A DNA stretch of 64,000 bases from Bacillus ndiopicus (GTDB lineage Bacteria > Bacillota > Bacilli > Bacillales_A > Planococcaceae), in contig NZ_HG964403.1 of NCBI RefSeq assembly GCF_000612805.1, positions 434,001-498,000 of the forward strand, in the 5' to 3' direction. Of the stretch, positions 60,579-64,000 are shown in pieces. Position numbers and translations under genes: made by a program. The notes under the pieces are model-generated. The model worked only from the letters and a program-made list of their open reading frames with translations. It was not told the origin of the DNA and did not search any database. Numbering within the stretch: the first letter of the stretch is position 1; every line of letters starts with the position of its first letter.

Positions 60579-60696
60579 GGAGTAGTGGTAAAACACCTCA
60601 ATTTGTAAATATACGGATAAAAAATAGCCGGATTTGATGTAGTGTGGGGAAAATGGTATTTAAGTAATGAGCATAACAAAAAGGAGCTAGAAGGTC

Positions 60697-62727
60697 GTGA
60701 AAGAAGTAGTCATTGAAGAAATAGTAACATTAAAAAGGCTGTATAGTGAAATTACAGATAGAATTTCAGCTAATCAACTTAAAGAAGCGCAAACTGCTCT
60801 ACAACAACTAAAAGATAGTGAGAGAACAGAAAAGTACTATGAATTACTAAGCGAAATATATTTAAAAAAGAAAGAGTATATGAACGCTAAAAGAGTGTTG
60901 GAAATAGGAATATATGATTTTTTAAATTCTAAGGTACTATACTATCAACTTTTTGAAGTTTTATGGAGATTAAAGCAATATGAAGAAGCTATTGTCGCAT
61001 TAGCAAGATCTGCACGTTTAACTTTTGATGTCGAGGAACGTGATAAGACTACTGAAAAAATGAAAGATCTAATACCAAAATTGTTTGATTTGGTTGGTGA
61101 AAAAAATGCAAGAAAAATTATTTCAAAGGCTACTTTAATATTAGGAGAAGGGGATGAAAGAGCATTCCCGATGGATAAGGATGCCAAGAGCTGGATTAAT
61201 CGCTATTTAACAGATAGCAAAGGTCAAAAATATTATGTTAACTTATATAAAGGTTATACAGCAGAAGATATTAATATGGATGTAAGATATTTCTTAAAAA
61301 CAGAAATTGTGCAAGGGAAAAACTATCGATACACTAAATTGAATTTAAATGAAGAAAGTATACTACCTATTTCATCAAGCTTTAACGAAGAAATTGAAAT
61401 TACTAATGATCAAGGCTTATCTAACGCTATTCAAGAAAAGCATATGCAAAAAAACCGAATAAATTATACCAAACTTCAGAAAGGTACATATAAACTGAAA
61501 AGTAAAAATGAATTTTTTTTAGGCAACCCTATACCTAATAGCAAAAAAGAGAAAAATAAGCTTTGTATCGTACTTTACATAGATGGGTTATCACAGGTAT
61601 TTTTGGATAGATACAATCTGAACAATCTAATGCCTAATACAGCTCAGTTTTTCAAAGAAAGCTATTGGAATAAAAATTGTTATACAACAAGCGATTGGAC
61701 ATTTCCAAGTGTAGCAAGTATTTTTACAGGGCTCACAACATTTAAACATAAAGTATATCATCCAAATGTTAATATAGATATTAATAAAAGAGGGGATATG
61801 TATACAGAAAAATTTAAAGATCTTGGTTTTTATACTACGCAAATAAATAATAATTGGAGAATTGTTCCAAGTGCAGGATATATGGAAGGCTTTGATAGAA
61901 CAATTTTCCAAAACTTTCGAGGTGGTTTTGCAATTGCGGAAGTTCTAGGAGAAGTAATAGAGCATTTATCTTCATTCCCTAACAATGATCATTTTTTATG
62001 GGTAGGTATTGAAGACTTGCATGATATTGCAGATGGGTATAATCAGGATGTATATCAACAAACAAACTTAACATTAGAAGAACGTTTAAAAAATGAAAGA
62101 GCTGAAATTTCAGTGAATGCTGAATACAGTGAAGATAAAATTATAAAATATAAAAATCAATTACAAAGAATTGATATCTATTTAGAGAGTTTATACCATT
62201 ATTTAGAAAAAAATCATCAAAATGATGATGTTTATGTTACCATTATTGCAGACCATGGGCAAGGGTATATAGAAAACTCCGAAAACTTCCTTCATGATGG
62301 GCGGAGAAAAGTACCTTTTATATTTAAAGGTCCAACTGTTCCAAATAAAATTAGTAACGAACTAATGTCTATTACAGACTATTTTCCAAATATGCTTGTT
62401 GCATTAGGTGATGTTAAGGGTACTGATAGTGAAAATGATGCAGTTATTTTGAAGGATTTTGGTGGACAGGGTAGAGCTAGTGTGATAACGGAAACGTTTC
62501 ATCCTAAGGCGCCTTATCATATTGTAATAACTGATGATAAGTTTACTTTTTCATTAAAAACAAAAAAACATGTTGAGGATGATGGATTGATTAACTTTGA
62601 TGAAGTTAAAATACAATTACTTCATAATGAGAATCAAGAGGATATTACAGAAGTAAATGTAGAAAAAGTTAAAGAGTATATAACCTTTGTCACAGAGCGC
62701 GTAATACATTATCAGTATATCCAATAG
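60697..62727 (+). CDS. Alkaline-phosphatase-superfamily (sulfatase-like) protein with TPR-like N-terminus
   Basis: 676 residues from GTG at 60697 (AAGGAG 10 nt upstream). Residues about 1-160 form TPR-like helix pairs (EAQTALQQLKDSERTEKYYELLSEIYLKKKEYMNAKRVL). From about 285 a sulfatase/phosphodiesterase-type domain begins: VLYIDGLSQ (metal Asp), TTSDWTFPSVASIFTG (nucleophile Thr region), FWV-type EDLHDIADGYN, IADHGQGY (metal Asp-His) and LHDGRRKVPFIFKGP (His). There is no signal peptide or membrane segment, so it is likely cytoplasmic, unlike LtaS or EptA. Possible roles are phosphoester or phosphonate transfer or hydrolysis on a glycan or protein. It is 15 bp from the PEP mutase gene, so the two are probably co-transcribed. 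Confidence 0.75.
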   Translation: MKEVVIEEIVTLKRLYSEITDRISANQLKEAQTALQQLKDSERTEKYYELLSEIYLKKKEYMNAKRVLEIGIYDFLNSKVLYYQLFEVLWRLKQYEEAIVALARSARLTFDVEERDKTTEKMKDLIPKLFDLVGEKNARKIISKATLILGEGDERAFPMDKDAKSWINRYLTDSKGQKYYVNLYKGYTAEDINMDVRYFLKTEIVQGKNYRYTKLNLNEESILPISSSFNEEIEITNDQGLSNAIQEKHMQKNRINYTKLQKGTYKLKSKNEFFLGNPIPNSKKEKNKLCIVLYIDGLSQVFLDRYNLNNLMPNTAQFFKESYWNKNCYTTSDWTFPSVASIFTGLTTFKHKVYHPNVNIDINKRGDMYTEKFKDLGFYTTQINNNWRIVPSAGYMEGFDRTIFQNFRGGFAIAEVLGEVIEHLSSFPNNDHFLWVGIEDLHDIADGYNQDVYQQTNLTLEERLKNERAEISVNAEYSEDKIIKYKNQLQRIDIYLESLYHYLEKNHQNDDVYVTIIADHGQGYIENSENFLHDGRRKVPFIFKGPTVPNKISNELMSITDYFPNMLVALGDVKGTDSENDAVILKDFGGQGRASVITETFHPKAPYHIVITDDKFTFSLKTKKHVEDDGLINFDEVKIQLLHNENQEDITEVNVEKVKEYITFVTERVIHYQYIQ

Positions 62728-62742
62728 AAAAGAGTGGTCTTA

Positions 62743-64000
62743 GTGAAGAAAACAACGAAATTAAAACAAATGCTAGCTTCTGGTGAATTAGAATTTTTAA
62801 TGGAGGCGCATAACGGTCTTTCAGCAAAAATTGTAGAAAATGCAGGCTTTAAAGGAATATGGGCAAGTGGATTGTCTATTTCAGCAGCATTAGGGGTACG
62901 AGATAATAACGAGGCATCATGGACACAAGTTTTAGAAGTAATTGAATTTATGAGCGATGCTACTGATATACCAATTCTTTTAGATGGTGATACAGGCTAT
63001 GGGAATTTTAATAATATGCGTCGTTTAGTTCGTAAGCTTGAGCAACGTGGAATTGCGGGGGTTTGTATTGAAGATAAGCTATTTCCAAAAACAAACTCAT
63101 TTATTAATGGTGAAGCGCAACCTTTAGCTGATATTGATGAGTTTTGTGGAAAAATTAAAGCTGCTAAAGATGCTACGATAGACCCTGATTTTGTTGTAGT
63201 AGCACGTGTTGAGGCATTTATAGCGGGGTGGGGATTAGAAGAAGCGGTTAAACGAGCTGAGGCATATCGTCAAGCAGGAGCGGATGCAATTCTAATGCAT
63301 AGTAAAAGAGCAGATGCGACAGAAATAAAAGCATTCATGGAAGTATGGAATAATCGCCATCCAGTTATTATTGTACCAACAAAATATTACTCTACTCCGA
63401 CAGAACAATTTAAAGATTGGGGTGTAAGTACGGTTATCTGGGCAAATCATAATGTACGTGCCGCAATCAAAGCAATGGAACAAGTAACTCAAAAAATTTA
63501 TGAGGACCAGAGCTTAATTAATATTGAAGGAAACATTACTTCTGTTAGTCATATCTTTGAACTACAAGGTGCAGACGAACTAAAAGAGGCAGAGAAAAAA
63601 TATTTACCTACATATGGTCAACAAATTTCTGCTATTATTCTAGCCGCTTCAAAAGGCGAAAACTTTAATTCTTTAACAGAGCTGTTACCGAAAACATTAT
63701 TAACGGTTAACAATAAATCAATTTTTGATTCTCAGGTGGAGCTATTTAATGAGGCTGGAATTAAGGATTTAATCGCAGTCCGTGGATTTGGAAAGGAACA
63801 ATTTAAACAATCTAATATTACGTTTATTGATAATGATAAATTTAATGAAACAAAAGAATTATATTCACTCAATTTAGCATTAGAACAGGTGAAAAATAGT
63901 GCAATCATATCCTATGGGGATATAATATTTAAACCTTATGTATTAAATGAATTACTTACATCTACTGCAGATATAACGATTATTGTAGACTCAGATGCGG
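62743..64000 (+). CDS. PEP mutase fused to a nucleotidyltransferase (phosphonate activation), 3' end outside window
   Basis: GTG at 62743 (weak AAAAGAGTGG upstream), open to the window edge: 419 codons seen. Residues about 8-280 are the PEP mutase/isocitrate-lyase fold: [30 protein letters not shown] (metal Asp), [11 protein letters not shown] (Glu110; the EDK-x5-NS signature that separates PEP mutases from lyases). A second domain starts at about 295: [17 protein letters not shown]...[14 protein letters not shown], an NTP-transferase loop in a variant form (AASKG rather than AAGxG), and SYGDIIF. Fusions of PepM with a PntC-type cytidylyltransferase make phosphonopyruvate-derived phosphonates (such as 2-aminoethylphosphonate) and activate them with CTP. 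A decarboxylase and aminotransferase would be expected just beyond the edge. Confidence 0.85.
   Translation, partial: MKKTTKLKQMLASGELEFLMEAHNGLSAKIVENAGFKGIWASGLSISAALGVRDNNEASWTQVLEVIEFMSDATDIPILLDGDTGYGNFNNMRRLVRKLEQRGIAGVCIEDKLFPKTNSFINGEAQPLADIDEFCGKIKAAKDATIDPDFVVVARVEAFIAGWGLEEAVKRAEAYRQAGADAILMHSKRADATEIKAFMEVWNNRHPVIIVPTKYYSTPTEQFKDWGVSTVIWANHNVRAAIKAMEQVTQKIYEDQSLINIEGNITSVSHIFELQGADELKEAEKKYLPTYGQQISAIILAASKGENFNSLTELLPKTLLTVNNKSIFDSQVELFNEAGIKDLIAVRGFGKEQFKQSNITFIDNDKFNETKELYSLNLALEQVKNSAIISYGDIIFKPYVLNELLTSTADITIIVDSDA

Overview
The window looks like a chromosomal segment of an AT-rich, flagellated, S-layer-bearing Gram-positive rod of the Lysinibacillus/Solibacillus type (Caryophanaceae, formerly Planococcaceae). 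The evidence is strong AGGAGG-type ribosome sites with many GTG/TTG starts, Bacillus-type gene order around degSU-comF-flg-hag, seven S-layer-homology (SLH) proteins, a csaB pyruvyl transferase and a secA2-slaP pair. No rRNA, tRNA, CRISPR array, phage or insertion sequence is visible.

Left part (1-31 kb): a cell-surface and secreted-protein region. It holds a multidomain secreted nuclease (cut by the window edge), a Vpr-like subtilisin, two large SLH proteins of S-layer type, a 1208-residue all-helical repeat protein, and SLH-anchored enzymes: a CAP protein, an NlpC/P60 peptidase, an amidase, a glucosaminidase and a phosphodiester glycosidase. A Wzy/O-antigen-ligase-like membrane protein and a chemoreceptor are also here. 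Nearly every gene has its own terminator, so these are mostly single-gene units.

Middle (31-44 kb): the anchoring and export machinery those proteins need. csaB (pyruvylation of the wall polysaccharide bound by SLH domains), a glycosyltransferase and a MurJ-like flippase lie together, followed by a brnQ-S41 protease pair, two more NlpC/P60 peptidases, and slaP/secA2 (accessory Sec export of S-layer proteins). WalR-like boxes (TGTWAH-N5-TGTWAH) lie near several wall genes.

Right part (44-60 kb): a backbone block in Bacillus subtilis order: tagO, an LCP protein, yvyE, degS, degU, (lipoprotein), degV, comFA, comFC, yvyF, flgM, flgN, flgK, flgL, yviE, fliW, csrA, hag. The hag leader carries two hairpins that present GGA motifs, as expected for CsrA control with FliW as antagonist. 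comFB is absent.

Right edge (60-64 kb): just after hag the conserved order stops and an accessory unit begins: a small helical protein, an alkaline-phosphatase-superfamily protein with a TPR-like N-terminus, and the start of a PEP mutase fused to a nucleotidyltransferase. This predicts a CMP-activated phosphonate, possibly for flagellar or surface glycan. It is the most unusual gene set in the window.

A second unusual signal is a family of intergenic arrays built on a 20-21 bp period with a GATAA/GAATAA core, found at five places in unrelated gene gaps.
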